A DNA stretch of 64,000 bases from Myxococcus stipitatus (GTDB lineage: Bacteria > Myxococcota > Myxococcia > Myxococcales > Myxococcaceae): the NCBI RefSeq assembly GCF_038561935.1, contig NZ_CP102770.1, positions 5,208,001-5,272,000 of the forward strand, read 5' to 3'. The number at the start of each line of letters is the position of its first letter. Position 1 is the stretch's first letter. A model generated the notes under the pieces. That model had not been told where the DNA came from. It did not search any database and was given only the letters and a program-made list of their open reading frames with translations. The translations under genes were made by a program, and so were the position numbers. Below are positions 27,288 to 37,180 of this stretch, one piece after another.

Positions 27288-27740
27288 ATGAAGAGGGCAC
27301 TGCTGTCCGTCCTGGTCCTGGCCTCGGCCGCCGCGCTCGCGCAAGGTGGTCCGGCGAAGAAGCCCGCGGGCGGAAAGTCCGGTGCCCCCGCCACGTCCGC
27401 GCCCGCGAAGAGCGACGCGCCGGACGTGGCTCGCATGCCCTTCACCCCAGACTCCATCCGCCAGGTGGTCGCCTACAACCAGGGGCGCATCCAGGAGTGC
27501 TACGAGGACCACATGGCGGAGAAGGACAAGAAGGTGGAGGGCCGTCTGGCGACGACCTTCACCATCGACGCCAATGGGCTCGTGAAGGGCGCGAAGGTGG
27601 TCAAGAAGGGCAGCACGCTGAAGGACCCGAACCTCCACGACTGCGTGGTGGCCGTGCTGTCGTCGATGACGTTCCCCAAGCCTCCGGACGGCGTCGACCA
27701 CCCCATCGAGTATCCGTTCAACCTCAAGGCCATCGAGTAG
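27288..27740 (+). CDS. Periplasmic AgmX/PglI-type TonB-like C-terminal domain protein
   Basis: 150 residues with a signal peptide (MKRALLSVLVLASAAALAQG), an Ala/Lys/Pro linker and a domain from residue 50 (IRQVVAYNQGRIQECYEDHM, then GRLATTFTIDANGLVKGAKV and DCVVAVLSSMTFPKP). The two conserved Cys and the xCYE...xMxFPxP pattern are those of the small domain found at the C-terminus of AgmX/PglI gliding proteins and many myxobacterial secreted proteins. It begins 4 bp after the dehydrogenase stop, so it is in the same operon. The known family role is envelope-associated; why it lies between two acyl-CoA dehydrogenases is unclear. Confidence 0.8.
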   Translation: MKRALLSVLVLASAAALAQGGPAKKPAGGKSGAPATSAPAKSDAPDVARMPFTPDSIRQVVAYNQGRIQECYEDHMAEKDKKVEGRLATTFTIDANGLVKGAKVVKKGSTLKDPNLHDCVVAVLSSMTFPKPPDGVDHPIEYPFNLKAIE

Positions 27741-27750
27741 GACGACCGAC

Positions 27751-28896
27751 GTGAACCTCGAGCTGACCGAGACCCAGAAGCTGATTCGCGAGACGGCCCG
27801 CAAGTTCGCGAGGGAGCGCGTGGCTCCGCTCGCCCGCGAGCTGGACCGCCAGGAGCGCTTCCCCACGGAGATCTTCAAGGAGCTGGGGCAGATGGGGCTC
27901 CTCGGGGTGAACATCCCGGCCCAGTACGGCGGCTCGGAGGCGGGCGCTGTCTCCTACGCGCTGGCGATGATGGAGATGGCCGCGGCGGATGCGTCCACGT
28001 CGGTGGCCATGGCCGTGACGAACATGTGCGCGGAGCTCATCAACGCCTTCGGCACCGAGGCCCAGCGCGAGAAGTACGTGACGCGCCTGGCGTCGGGTGA
28101 GGCGGTGGCGGGCTCGTTCGCGCTGTCGGAGCCGCACGCGGGCTCGGACCCGGGGGCGATGCTGACGTCCGCGGTCCGTCGGGGCGACTCGTGGGTCATC
28201 AACGGCAGCAAGCAGTGGATTACGTCGGGCGCGCACGCGGGAGTCCTCGTGGTGTGGGCTCGGACGGCGGCGACGGGCAACAAGGGCCTGTCGTGCTTCA
28301 TCGTGGAGGGCGGGACGAAGGGCCTCCACATCGGCCGGCACGAAGACAAGATGGGCCTGCGCTCCTCGAACACGGTGGCGCTGACGTTCGAGGACTGCGT
28401 GATTCCGGCGGAGAACCTGCTGGGCGCGGAAGGGCAGGGGTTCCGGCTGGCGATGGTCGCGCTGGATGGCGGGCGCATCGGCATCGCGTCCCAGGCGTGT
28501 GGCGTGGCTCGCGCGGCGCTCGAGGCCAGCGTGACCTACGTGAAGGACCGCAAGGCGTTCGGCCAGGCCATCGGTGAGTTCCAGGGGCCGCGGTTCATGA
28601 TCGCGGACATGAAGACGCAGATCGACGCGGCGGAGTTGTTGACGCTGCGCGCGGCGTACTTGAAGGACCAGAAGCAGCCATTCACCCGCGAGGCGTCCAT
28701 GGCGAAGCTCTTCGCCAGCGAGACGAGCAACCGCGTCTGCGACAAGGCCGTGCAGCTCCACGGCGGCTACGGCTACATCGACGAGTTCCCGGTGGAGCGG
28801 TACTTCCGCGACGCCCGCGTGCAGACCATCTACGAGGGCACCAGCGAGGTGCAGCGGATGGTGATTGCTCGCGAGAGCTTCCGGCTGCTGGGCTGA
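27751..28896 (+). CDS. Acyl-CoA dehydrogenase
   Basis: 381 residues from GTG 27751. The family motifs are complete: FALSEPHAGSDPGAM, NGSKQWITSG, and E362 in IYEGTSEVQR at the place of the short/medium-chain catalytic base. Residues around 80 (DASTSVAMAVTNMCAELINA) and the overall length fit butyryl- or short-branched-chain enzymes. It starts 10 bp after the TonB-like gene and is the last dehydrogenase of the run. Substrate choice cannot be decided by eye. The two dehydrogenases probably have different chain or branch preferences. Confidence 0.95.
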   Translation: MNLELTETQKLIRETARKFARERVAPLARELDRQERFPTEIFKELGQMGLLGVNIPAQYGGSEAGAVSYALAMMEMAAADASTSVAMAVTNMCAELINAFGTEAQREKYVTRLASGEAVAGSFALSEPHAGSDPGAMLTSAVRRGDSWVINGSKQWITSGAHAGVLVVWARTAATGNKGLSCFIVEGGTKGLHIGRHEDKMGLRSSNTVALTFEDCVIPAENLLGAEGQGFRLAMVALDGGRIGIASQACGVARAALEASVTYVKDRKAFGQAIGEFQGPRFMIADMKTQIDAAELLTLRAAYLKDQKQPFTREASMAKLFASETSNRVCDKAVQLHGGYGYIDEFPVERYFRDARVQTIYEGTSEVQRMVIARESFRLLG

Positions 28897-28941
28897 GTCG
28901 GCGGCGCGGTTCGCTGGCGTAGCGAGAAGGACTGCGTTCGC

Positions 28942-29349
28942 ATGGCGTTGAAGCGGAAGGGGCGGCACTACGTCGGGGATTCTCGTGAGGACATCCGGGA
29001 ATCCCTCGCGCGGTACAGCAAGGAGAACGGTTACCCCGTCGAGCGGATGACGGACCTTCGATGCCCTTGCGGCACGGAGGTGCTGAGCCTGCTGATGGAC
29101 GAGGAAGCGGGCGCGGCGGTCCAGACCTGTACTCGATGCGAGGAGCAGATCCCGTTGGCGGACAGCCTGGAGTTCCTCGACGACGCCGAGCTGCAAGAGT
29201 CCTCGTGCGTCTGCGGTGGCACCGGGTTCGAGGTCGTCGAGGGCGTGGCCTTCTACGCGGGCAGCACGGACATGCGCTGGTATTACCTCGGGTGCCGCTG
29301 TCCGTCGTGCGGCGTCACGGGGTGCTACGGAGACTGGAAGACCCCGTGA
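28942..29349 (+). CDS. Double zinc-ribbon protein, unknown function
   Basis: 135 residues. Nine Cys are arranged as CPCG, CTRCEE, CVCGGTG and GCRCPSCGVTGC, giving two likely four-Cys zinc sites of ribbon type. The N-terminus is basic (ALKRKGRHYVGDSREDIRES). There is no signal peptide. It could bind nucleic acid or act as a protein-protein adapter; the family is not recognised. The gene starts 45 bp after the acyl-CoA dehydrogenase and ends in a shared convergent terminator. Confidence 0.7.
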   Translation: MALKRKGRHYVGDSREDIRESLARYSKENGYPVERMTDLRCPCGTEVLSLLMDEEAGAAVQTCTRCEEQIPLADSLEFLDDAELQESSCVCGGTGFEVVEGVAFYAGSTDMRWYYLGCRCPSCGVTGCYGDWKTP

Positions 29350-29359
29350 AGGGGAGGGT

Positions 29360-29402
29360 GGTCTCTCGAAGCCGTGTGTTCCGGCCGTGACTTCGAGAGA
29401 CC
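29360..29402. terminator. Bidirectional hairpin between convergent genes
   Basis: A perfect 12-bp inverted repeat, GGTCTCTCGAAG and CTTCGAGAGACC, with a 19-base loop, lies between the zinc-ribbon gene stop (29349) and the stop of the reverse-strand MYXO-CTERM gene (29409). There is no strong U-tract, so termination may be inefficient or factor-assisted. Confidence 0.65.
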
Positions 29403-29408
29403 GTTCCG

Positions 29409-31826
29409 TCAGCGGTGAGCCCGGCGCCTGGAGCGCAGGAGCGAGAGGCCCAGCCACAGCGACAGGAGCATGAGCGACGAGCCGCCTGCGTCCGTCGAGC
29501 CGCAGCCCCAGCCTGTCACCTTCAGGTCGCGTGGACCGGTGCCACCGTCTTCGGTGGGTGAGCCTGCGTCACCCGATCCCGCATCCGTGCTGCCGGCATC
29601 GGAGCCTGCATCCGTGTCTCCGGCGTCCACCTCGCCAGCGTCAGAGCCCGCATCGACTTCGCCTGCATCCGAGCCACTGTCGGCGGGACCCGCGTCCGGT
29701 TCGCCAGCGTCGGAGCCTGCATCGGGGGCACCCGCGTCCGGTCCGCCGGCATCAGAGCCCGCATCAGGTTCACCCGCGTCCGGCTCGCCTGCATCGGGTT
29801 CTCCTGCGTCTGGCTCGCCTGCATCGGAGCCTGAATCGGGCGCTCCTGCATCCGGCTCGCCTGCATCGGATTCGCCCGCGTCCGGCTCGCCTGCATCGGA
29901 GCCTGAGTCGGGCTCTCCTGCATCCGGCTCACCGGCATCGGGTTCGCCCGCATCCGGCTCGCCTGCATCGGGTTCACCCGCGTCCGGCTCGCCGGCGTCG
30001 ACTTCGCCCGCGTCCGAGCCACTGTCGACGGGCCCCGCATCGACCTCGCCAGCATCCTCGCCACCGTCTTCGGGTCCCGCATCCTCGCCGCCGTCCGGTG
30101 TTCCTCCATCAACCAGCGGGTCGACGGTTTGAAAGGCGTCTTCGGACCGGCTCATGGCGTGAGTGCCATCCACCTCCGGCACGTATCGGGCCGCAATGGT
30201 GTACTCGCCAGGAGCGAAGCTGAGCGAAGTCGTGGCGGTTCCCGTGGAGTCCACCAGCACCGTCGTATTGACGGCCCCGTCCACCAGGAACTCCACCTCG
30301 CCGCTGGACAGGGGATCTCCCAGTTCCAGGTCGCGCACGGTTGCCCGGAACGTCACGGGCTCCCACTCCGTCGCCGGATTCGGCACGCCCATGTCCAGCA
30401 GCGTTTCCGACGGGCGCTGCGCCACGTTGTGGAGGAGGAAGACCGCATTCTGGAACGCGGCCGAGCCTCCCGAGTTGACGTCCTCCCAGCCCATCACCCA
30501 GGCATTCACATTGGAGGAGGGCTTGAGGATGAGCACATGCGGCGTCTTCTGCCCCACGCTCACCGCATCCATCGTGACGGTGTCGCCGATATCGACGGAG
30601 CCCATCTCCGGTGAGCGGAGCCGCAGGTACGACTGCCCCTGAAGCCAGTTCTCCGCCGCGTTCACCGATGCCACCACCGTGCCCGCACCTTGGTAGAGGT
30701 CCAGGTTGAGCAGCGTCTTCGAGAAGTAGACGTTGATGTCCCCGTGCCCCCACAGGTCACACTGAAACCTGCCGCCCCCCACGGGGGTGGGGAGGAAGCA
30801 GGCGTCGGTGGACGGCGCCGCCCCCTGGTCAGAGTAGGTGACAAGGAAGAAGACAATCTCCCGTCGGCCATCCACGGACCCCATCGCCACACGCCGGTCG
30901 GCCTCGGTGATGGGCGCGGTCGGGTCGTTCCCGGGGATGAGCCGTCCCGAGGAGTCAAACGCGCTGGCCTTGTAGTCAGGGATGCCATCGTCCGCTCCGA
31001 TGGAGTCCCAGATGGGGCCCAGCAGGGGCGGAACGCCGGCCTCCGATTGTGTCATGCGCGGCGCGAGGCACTCGGTCGCGAGGGATTGCTCCGGGCACCA
31101 CGAGAGATCGTCATCCGTGCTCAGCAGCAGGATCTGCCCGATGCCCATTCCGAGATTCAGCGGGTCCTGGGGCTCGAGCAGGTTGGGGATGTGCGGAAAG
31201 ACGCCTCGATCCCCGAAGTACGCATCCACCTGGCCCGGAACCGCGCCATCCACCAGTGTGCCCTCGGGCGTCACCAGGTCCGTGGCGGAGCTCATCGGCT
31301 GCCCCACCACCGCGCCCCCCGGCCTCGCGGGATACCCCGGTGCCCCGGTCGGCCATCGTCGGGGACCCGCGCCAACGCGATAGCTGGCAGGAGAGGAGCA
31401 GGAGCCCGTCAGGAGATCTGGCTCCCGGAGCAGGACACTGCCACCCGAGGCCCGAGGGTGCGTGAAGAGACGCTCCGGAGTGCACCGCGGCCCCTGACCG
31501 ATGTAGCCGCGGCTCGGGTTCAGGTTGTAGAGGTCCTCGTGGAAGTCGGGCAGCCCGTTGCCGTCGCTGTCGATGAGGACGTCATCCATCGGGTCGTCGG
31601 GGTTGCCCGGGTCGACGTATCCGCGCTCCACCAGCGCGTCGTAATAGAACCAGCCCAACGTATGAGACGTCCCGGCTTCCGCGGCGCCCCGGACCACAAG
31701 CGCCTGCGGCTCCCTCACGCCCGGCGGCAGCATCAGCAACTCGGGATTCACCACCTGCGCGACGGCGGGCGCCGCCCCCAGCAGTGACAGCACCACGACG
31801 AGGAAAGAAGGGCTCCAACGACGCAT
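29409..31826 (-). CDS. Secreted surface protein with Ig-like domain, DAGEP repeats and MYXO-CTERM-like tail
   Basis: 805 residues from ATG 31826, chosen because it starts a signal peptide (SFLVVVLSLLGAAPAVAQ); the frame is open 410 bp further upstream without coding character. Residues 75-90 hold a DSDGNGLPDFHED calcium-type motif. The middle 350 residues are unrecognised, with a likely Big_3_5-type Ig domain near 515-595 (FAPGEYTIAARYVPEVDG). About 190 residues of Asp-Ala-Gly-Glu-Pro repeats follow. The C-terminus is a sorting tail: GWGCGSTDAGG, a membrane helix (LMLLSLWLGLSLL), then RSRRRAHR. This matches the MYXO-CTERM layout, in which the Cys is processed for cell-surface display. Ligand or enzyme role unknown. 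Confidence 0.85.
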   Translation of the reverse strand: MRRWSPSFLVVVLSLLGAAPAVAQVVNPELLMLPPGVREPQALVVRGAAEAGTSHTLGWFYYDALVERGYVDPGNPDDPMDDVLIDSDGNGLPDFHEDLYNLNPSRGYIGQGPRCTPERLFTHPRASGGSVLLREPDLLTGSCSSPASYRVGAGPRRWPTGAPGYPARPGGAVVGQPMSSATDLVTPEGTLVDGAVPGQVDAYFGDRGVFPHIPNLLEPQDPLNLGMGIGQILLLSTDDDLSWCPEQSLATECLAPRMTQSEAGVPPLLGPIWDSIGADDGIPDYKASAFDSSGRLIPGNDPTAPITEADRRVAMGSVDGRREIVFFLVTYSDQGAAPSTDACFLPTPVGGGRFQCDLWGHGDINVYFSKTLLNLDLYQGAGTVVASVNAAENWLQGQSYLRLRSPEMGSVDIGDTVTMDAVSVGQKTPHVLILKPSSNVNAWVMGWEDVNSGGSAAFQNAVFLLHNVAQRPSETLLDMGVPNPATEWEPVTFRATVRDLELGDPLSSGEVEFLVDGAVNTTVLVDSTGTATTSLSFAPGEYTIAARYVPEVDGTHAMSRSEDAFQTVDPLVDGGTPDGGEDAGPEDGGEDAGEVDAGPVDSGSDAGEVDAGEPDAGEPDAGEPDAGEPDAGEPDAGEPDSGSDAGEPDAGESDAGEPDAGAPDSGSDAGEPDAGEPDAGEPDAGEPDAGSDAGGPDAGAPDAGSDAGEPDAGPADSGSDAGEVDAGSDAGEVDAGDTDAGSDAGSTDAGSGDAGSPTEDGGTGPRDLKVTGWGCGSTDAGGSSLMLLSLWLGLSLLRSRRRAHR
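29560..30125 (-). repeat. DAGEP tandem repeat tract
   Basis: Imperfect tandem repeats of a 15-bp unit coding EPDAG, mixed with SGSDAG, DAGEVDAG and DSGSDAG variants. Codons alternate between near-synonyms, so DNA identity is lower than protein identity. The coded stretch is acidic and presumably extended, acting as a stalk that holds the globular part away from the membrane-proximal tail. Such tracts are prone to length variation by slippage. Confidence 0.9.
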
Positions 31827-32264
31827 GGGGGTCCTGGGCGGGCCAGCGAGCTTGGGGAAAACTGAACAGAGTGGAGAACTGAGCATTCTAGGCCCTTCTC
31901 TCACTCCCAGTACACACGGCGGCGTGTCCAGGGAGCACGCGCTCGCGCGGCGGCGGGTCCGCACGCAGTCCAGAGGAGGAAGGAAGGGGAGAGGCCCGCG
32001 GCCGCCGACGTGCGGGAACAAAGTCCACCCCCCCGGGCGCACCTTCCCCCATGACTCACGCCGGGCACCGGACTCGTGGGCCTCGCCCCGCGAACGGAAC
32101 GAAAGCCGGCGATGCGGGTCGCATTTCGGTGGATTTTTCGAGTAGGTTCCCGGCCGCTCGCTGTGAGAGCGTTCCAGGCAACAACCGCGTGGAAGCACCA
32201 CCCCGGGGTCTTGACAGTCCCGGGGGAGCGCATCCACCGATCATCACATGGGGCACGAGCTCGC
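31827..32264. other. Divergent intergenic region
   Basis: About 440 bp between the MYXO-CTERM gene and the rpsA promoter. Short open frames occur on both strands but none has consistent codon usage or a recognisable product. A TTGACA box occurs near 32214 without a good -10 box. The leader of the reverse-strand gene must lie on the left side of this gap. Confidence 0.5.
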
Positions 32265-32292
32265 TTGACTACCGGAATCAGCGGTGTCTAGG
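32265..32292 (+). promoter_or_regulatory. Candidate sigma-70 promoter of rpsA
   Basis: TTGACT at 32265-32270 and TCTAGG at 32287-32292 are separated by 16 bp, placing a start point about 115 nt before the S1 start codon. The -10 match is moderate. The resulting leader would be long enough for translational control, which is known for S1 in other bacteria, but no structure was identified. Confidence 0.4.
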
Positions 32293-32415
32293 GTGCGCGG
32301 CTTCATTCAAAAGTCCCCAGTGGTGGGGACGTCCGTGGACTCCCGTTGCGCCCCGCAGGAGGCACGTCCATCAAATCAGGGGGCAGCTGTGCCGTTTCAA
32401 AGGACTTCCAACTCC

Positions 32416-34128
<1,713 letters not shown>

Positions 34129-34151
34129 TCAGCACGCTGCTTCACGGCGAG

Positions 34152-34183
34152 ACGGCCGGGTTCCCGCAAGGGGGCCCGGCCGT
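34152..34183. terminator. Terminator hairpin after rpsA
   Basis: A perfect 9-bp stem, ACGGCCGGG with CCCGGCCGT, encloses a GC-rich loop and is followed by tgccgttt on the + strand. It lies between rpsA and the convergent MBL-fold gene stop at 34202 and can serve both. Confidence 0.75.
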
Positions 34184-34201
34184 TGCCGTTTGCGGGGTCG
34201 A

Positions 34202-35068
34202 CTACTCGAGGTAGGCGGGGAGCTCCGGCAGCGTGCGCAGGTCCTCGGGCGCGTGCTGCACGATGAAGCGCCCGTGCGCGTGGCCGAGCAGCGCCTGCAC
34301 CTGGTCGATGGACGTCAGCGTCTGCTCGCGGCTGGTGTTGAACGCGGGCACGGCGCGGTTCTCCCAGTTCGCGCGCGTGTGGCAGAGGTCTCCGGACAGC
34401 ACGAGCGTCCCCGTCTTGGGCAGCGTCACCTTCAGCGACTGGTGCCCCGGGGTGTGGCCCGGCGTGGTGAGGATGCGCACGCTGCCGTCGCCGAAGACGT
34501 CGTGCTCGCCGTCGAGCTGCTCCACCTTCGCCTCCTTCCACGAGGAGAACTTCGCCGCGTCCACCCCCAGGGGCGTGGGCGTCGCGGTGGCCCACTCCAG
34601 CTCCTTGCGCTGCACGAGCCAGGTGGCTCCGCTGAAGACATTGGCGTTGCCCGCATGGTCCGCGTGCAGATGGGAGAAGCCGACGTAGCGCACGTCCGAG
34701 GGCTTCAGGCCGAGCTGCGCGAGCTGCGCCTGGAGCCCCTTCCGGACAAACACGCGCATGCCCACCGCGTCCGTCACGCCCTCCGGACTCTGGGAGAGGA
34801 CGTCATCCAGCCCCGTGTCCCAGAGCAGCGTGCCTTGGGGGTGGCGGATGAGGAAGCAGCTCACGGGCAGGAAGCCGGGCTGACCATTGGGTTTGCTGCC
34901 GTCGGTGAAGAAGCCCATGTCCGGGATATCGATGCGGCCGCAGTCGAGCGCGTACAGCCGCAACTCCGACGGGGCCTGCGTGGACGCCGGCGGCGGGACG
35001 TTCCGCGCGCAGGCACCACCGACGGACAGGACGAACAGCGAGGGGAGAAGGGAAGGGGAGAGACGCAT
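34202..35068 (-). CDS. MBL-fold hydrolase, AHL-lactonase-like
   Basis: 288 residues with an N-terminal export signal (LSPSLLPSLFVLSVGGACA); the Cys could be lipidated but the lipobox is poor. The metallo-beta-lactamase motif SHLHADHAGN gives H133, H135, D137 and H138 for a dinuclear zinc site. Further ligands are in TTPGHTPGHQS, SGDLCHT and the late HAP segment. TLLWDTGLDD and FSHLHADHAGNAN are typical of the N-acyl-homoserine lactonase branch. The substrate cannot be fixed: lactonase activity on signals or other lactones is the leading guess. It starts 2 bp after the TetR gene stop, so the two form an operon. Confidence 0.85.
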   Translation of the reverse strand: MRLSPSLLPSLFVLSVGGACARNVPPPASTQAPSELRLYALDCGRIDIPDMGFFTDGSKPNGQPGFLPVSCFLIRHPQGTLLWDTGLDDVLSQSPEGVTDAVGMRVFVRKGLQAQLAQLGLKPSDVRYVGFSHLHADHAGNANVFSGATWLVQRKELEWATATPTPLGVDAAKFSSWKEAKVEQLDGEHDVFGDGSVRILTTPGHTPGHQSLKVTLPKTGTLVLSGDLCHTRANWENRAVPAFNTSREQTLTSIDQVQALLGHAHGRFIVQHAPEDLRTLPELPAYLE

Positions 35069-35070
35069 GG

Positions 35071-35649
35071 CTAGATGGACCTCAGGACGACATCGACGAT
35101 GGGGGTGAGACGGGCCGCGCCCGCCGCCGTCTTGGCCAGCACGCGCAGCCCGGTGAGGTTGTTGAGAAGGAAGCCCGCGAGGGCGCGGACATCGAGGGAG
35201 GCGTCGACCTCGCCCGTGCGCTGTCCCTCCTCGAGGAGCGCGAGGAAGGATGCCTCGGTCTGATCGAACATCCGCGCGGCCAGTCGGGCGGAAGCGGTGT
35301 CTCGCGCGGCCAGCTCCACCGCGGTGTTGATGGCCAGACAGCCCTTGCGGTCCGGGTCCGCGACGTCCAGCTCGATGATGGCGATGAACAGCGCCCTCAG
35401 GCGCTCCTTGACGGAGCCGGGGCGCGACAGCAGCGCGAGCAGCCGGGGCGCCTCCTGCTCGTGATAGTGGCGCAGCGCGCGCTCGAAGAGGCCCTGCTTG
35501 TTCTCGAAGGCGTTGTAGAGGCTGCCTCGCCCCAGGCCCATCCGCTCCCCGAGCTCCTGGGGCGTCGCCCCCGCGTAGCCCTTCTCCCAGAAGACCTCCA
35601 TCGCCTTCGCCACCGCCTCCTCGGCCTGGAACTTCCTCGGTCTCGCCAT
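35071..35649 (-). CDS. TetR-family transcriptional regulator
   Basis: 192 residues. The N-terminal HTH is complete (AMEVFWEKGYAGATPQELGE, then MGLGRGSLYNAFENKQGLFE). The C-terminal ligand domain is of the TetR_C_11/AcrR type, with a Cys-containing GCLAINTAVELAA segment seen in NemR/YcdC-like members. It is first in an operon with the MBL-fold hydrolase. A 19-bp imperfect palindrome 20 bp before the start codon probably is its own operator. Likely role: repressor released by a small molecule that the hydrolase then destroys. Confidence 0.92.
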   Translation of the reverse strand: MARPRKFQAEEAVAKAMEVFWEKGYAGATPQELGERMGLGRGSLYNAFENKQGLFERALRHYHEQEAPRLLALLSRPGSVKERLRALFIAIIELDVADPDRKGCLAINTAVELAARDTASARLAARMFDQTEASFLALLEEGQRTGEVDASLDVRALAGFLLNNLTGLRVLAKTAAGAARLTPIVDVVLRSI

Positions 35650-35668
35650 GCCTCGCCGTCTAGCGGGT

Positions 35669-35687
35669 TTTGTACTTCAAGGTCAAA
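35669..35687 (-). promoter_or_regulatory. Candidate TetR operator overlapping the tetR promoter
   Basis: The 19-bp sequence TTTGTACTTCAAGGTCAAA matches its own reverse complement at 14 of 19 positions (outer TTTG/CAAA arms, CTT/AAG core). On the reverse strand it contains TTGACC, with CTAGAC 17 bp downstream as a possible -10 box, so a bound repressor would cover the -35 region. The site lies in the divergent gap shared with the thiolase gene and could affect both. Confidence 0.55.
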
Positions 35688-35916
35688 TATGATTGAAACG
35701 GGGGCGCGAGCGTCCGACCGGTCGGGTGGTGAGGCCTTGCGAAAGCGGGAGGAAGTCCGAGGGGTTGGGTGGGATTTCGCGGTGCGTCGCGAACGACGGA
35801 CGCTCCCGTCGGGAGGCCGAGCGAGGACGCTTGAACTCCGGGGAACGCCCGGTGATAAGTGCCCCCGCCGCTGTTATCGAAGGACATCCGTACATCCTCA
35901 AGAGGAGGCAGTTTTC

Positions 35917-37098
35917 ATGGCTCGTGACGTCGTCATCGTGGGCGCGGCCCGTACCCCCATCGGCGCCTTCCAGGGGGCGCTCTCCAAGCTGACGGCTCCG
36001 CAGCTGGGCGCTGTGGCCATCAAGGCCGCGCTCGAGCGCGCGGGCGTGAAGCCCGAGGCCGTGCAGGAAGTCATCATGGGCAACGTGCTCCAGGCCGGTG
36101 TCGGCCAGGCGCCTGCCCGTCAGGCCACGCTGTTCGCCGGCCTGCCCGAGGGCGTTCCCGCCACCACGCTCAACAAGGTCTGCGGCTCCGGCCTCAAGGC
36201 CGTCATCGCGGGCGCGCAGGCGATTGCCCTGGGCGAGGCGGACGTCGTCGTCGTGGGCGGCATGGAGTCCATGAGCAACGCGCCGTACATCAGCCACACG
36301 ATGCGTGGCGGCGCTCGCATGGGCAACGTGGAGTTCAAGGACGCGATGATCCACGACGGCCTCTGGGACGTGTACGGCAACGTCCACATGGGCAACTGCG
36401 CGGAGGAGTGCGCCACGTCGCAGAACATCAGCCGCGCGCAGCAGGACGAGTTCGCGCTGGAGTCCACCCGCCGCGCCATCCAGTCCCAGAAGGAGGGGCT
36501 GTTCACCGCGGAGATCGTCCCCGTGGTGATTCCGGGCAAGAAGCCCGGTGAGGAGACGACGGTGTCCGAGGACGAGGGGCCTCGCAACGCCAAGCCGGAC
36601 AAGATTCCGGGCCTCAAGCCTGTGTTCAAGAAGGACGGCACGGTGACGGCCGCCAACGCGTCCTCCATCAACGACGGCGCCGCGGCGCTGGTGCTGATGA
36701 GCGAGGAGCGGGCGAAGGCGGAGGGGAAGACCATCCTCGGCCGCATCACGGGCTACGCGCAGGCGGCGCGCAAGCCGGTGGAGTTCACCATCGCTCCGGC
36801 GGACGCCATCAACACGCTCCTGACGAAGAAGGGCGTGAAGGCGGCGGACGTGGACCTGTGGGAGATCAACGAGGCGTTCGCGGTGGTGTCCATCGCCAAC
36901 AACCGCATCCTCGGGCTGGACCCCGCGAAGGTGAACGTGCGCGGCGGCGGCGTGGTGCTGGGTCACCCCATCGGCGCGTCGGGCGCGCGCGTGCTGGTGA
37001 CGCTGCTCCAGACGATGAAGGACCAGGGCAAGAAGCGGGGCGTCGCGTCGCTGTGCATCGGCGGCGGCGAGGGCATCGCGCTGATGGTGGAGCGGTAG
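35917..37098 (+). CDS. Acetyl-CoA C-acetyltransferase (thiolase)
   Basis: 393 residues from ATG 35917, with AGGAGG 8 bp upstream; the open frame further up has no family sequence. Thiolase catalytic residues are all present: C89 in NKVCGSG, H350 in GHPIGASGAR and C380 in SLCIGGGEG. GGMESMSNAPY and INEAFAVV are family signatures. Length and motifs fit the biosynthetic/degradative short-chain type that interconverts two acetyl-CoA and acetoacetyl-CoA. The downstream CoA-transferase genes suggest use in acetoacetate activation and cleavage. A REP-like palindrome separates it from them. Confidence 0.96.
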   Translation: MARDVVIVGAARTPIGAFQGALSKLTAPQLGAVAIKAALERAGVKPEAVQEVIMGNVLQAGVGQAPARQATLFAGLPEGVPATTLNKVCGSGLKAVIAGAQAIALGEADVVVVGGMESMSNAPYISHTMRGGARMGNVEFKDAMIHDGLWDVYGNVHMGNCAEECATSQNISRAQQDEFALESTRRAIQSQKEGLFTAEIVPVVIPGKKPGEETTVSEDEGPRNAKPDKIPGLKPVFKKDGTVTAANASSINDGAAALVLMSEERAKAEGKTILGRITGYAQAARKPVEFTIAPADAINTLLTKKGVKAADVDLWEINEAFAVVSIANNRILGLDPAKVNVRGGGVVLGHPIGASGARVLVTLLQTMKDQGKKRGVASLCIGGGEGIALMVER

Positions 37099-37102
37099 TT
37101 CA

Positions 37103-37160
37103 TCCCTCTCCCTAGGGAGAGGGACGGGGTGAGGGCCGCTGCGAGTGGCCTTCACCCCGT
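37103..37160. repeat. REP-like double palindrome between thiolase and scoA
   Basis: A perfect 22-bp palindrome (TCCCTCTCCCT and its complement, 37103-37124) is followed at once by an inverted repeat of 14 bp with one mismatch (ACGGGGTGAGGGCC at 37124-37137, GGCCTTCACCCCGT at 37147-37160). The ccctctccc...gggagaggg-acggggtgaggg wording is like REP/BIME elements seen between genes in many GC-rich bacteria. It can form stable RNA hairpins and could attenuate or stabilise the transcript. Confidence 0.75.
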
Positions 37161-37180
37161 TTCCGTTATCAGGAGGGCGA

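Noticed and set aside
29470-30132. Long + strand frame coding Ser-Pro-Ala-Gly repeats
   Set aside because: It is the mirror image of the DAGEP repeat tract on the reverse strand, which lies in a gene with signal peptide, domains and sorting tail.
31827-32237. N-terminal extension of the MYXO-CTERM gene and small + frames in the same gap
   Set aside because: The signal peptide at 31826 fixes the start; the extension is Arg/Ser/Pro-rich with no coding bias.
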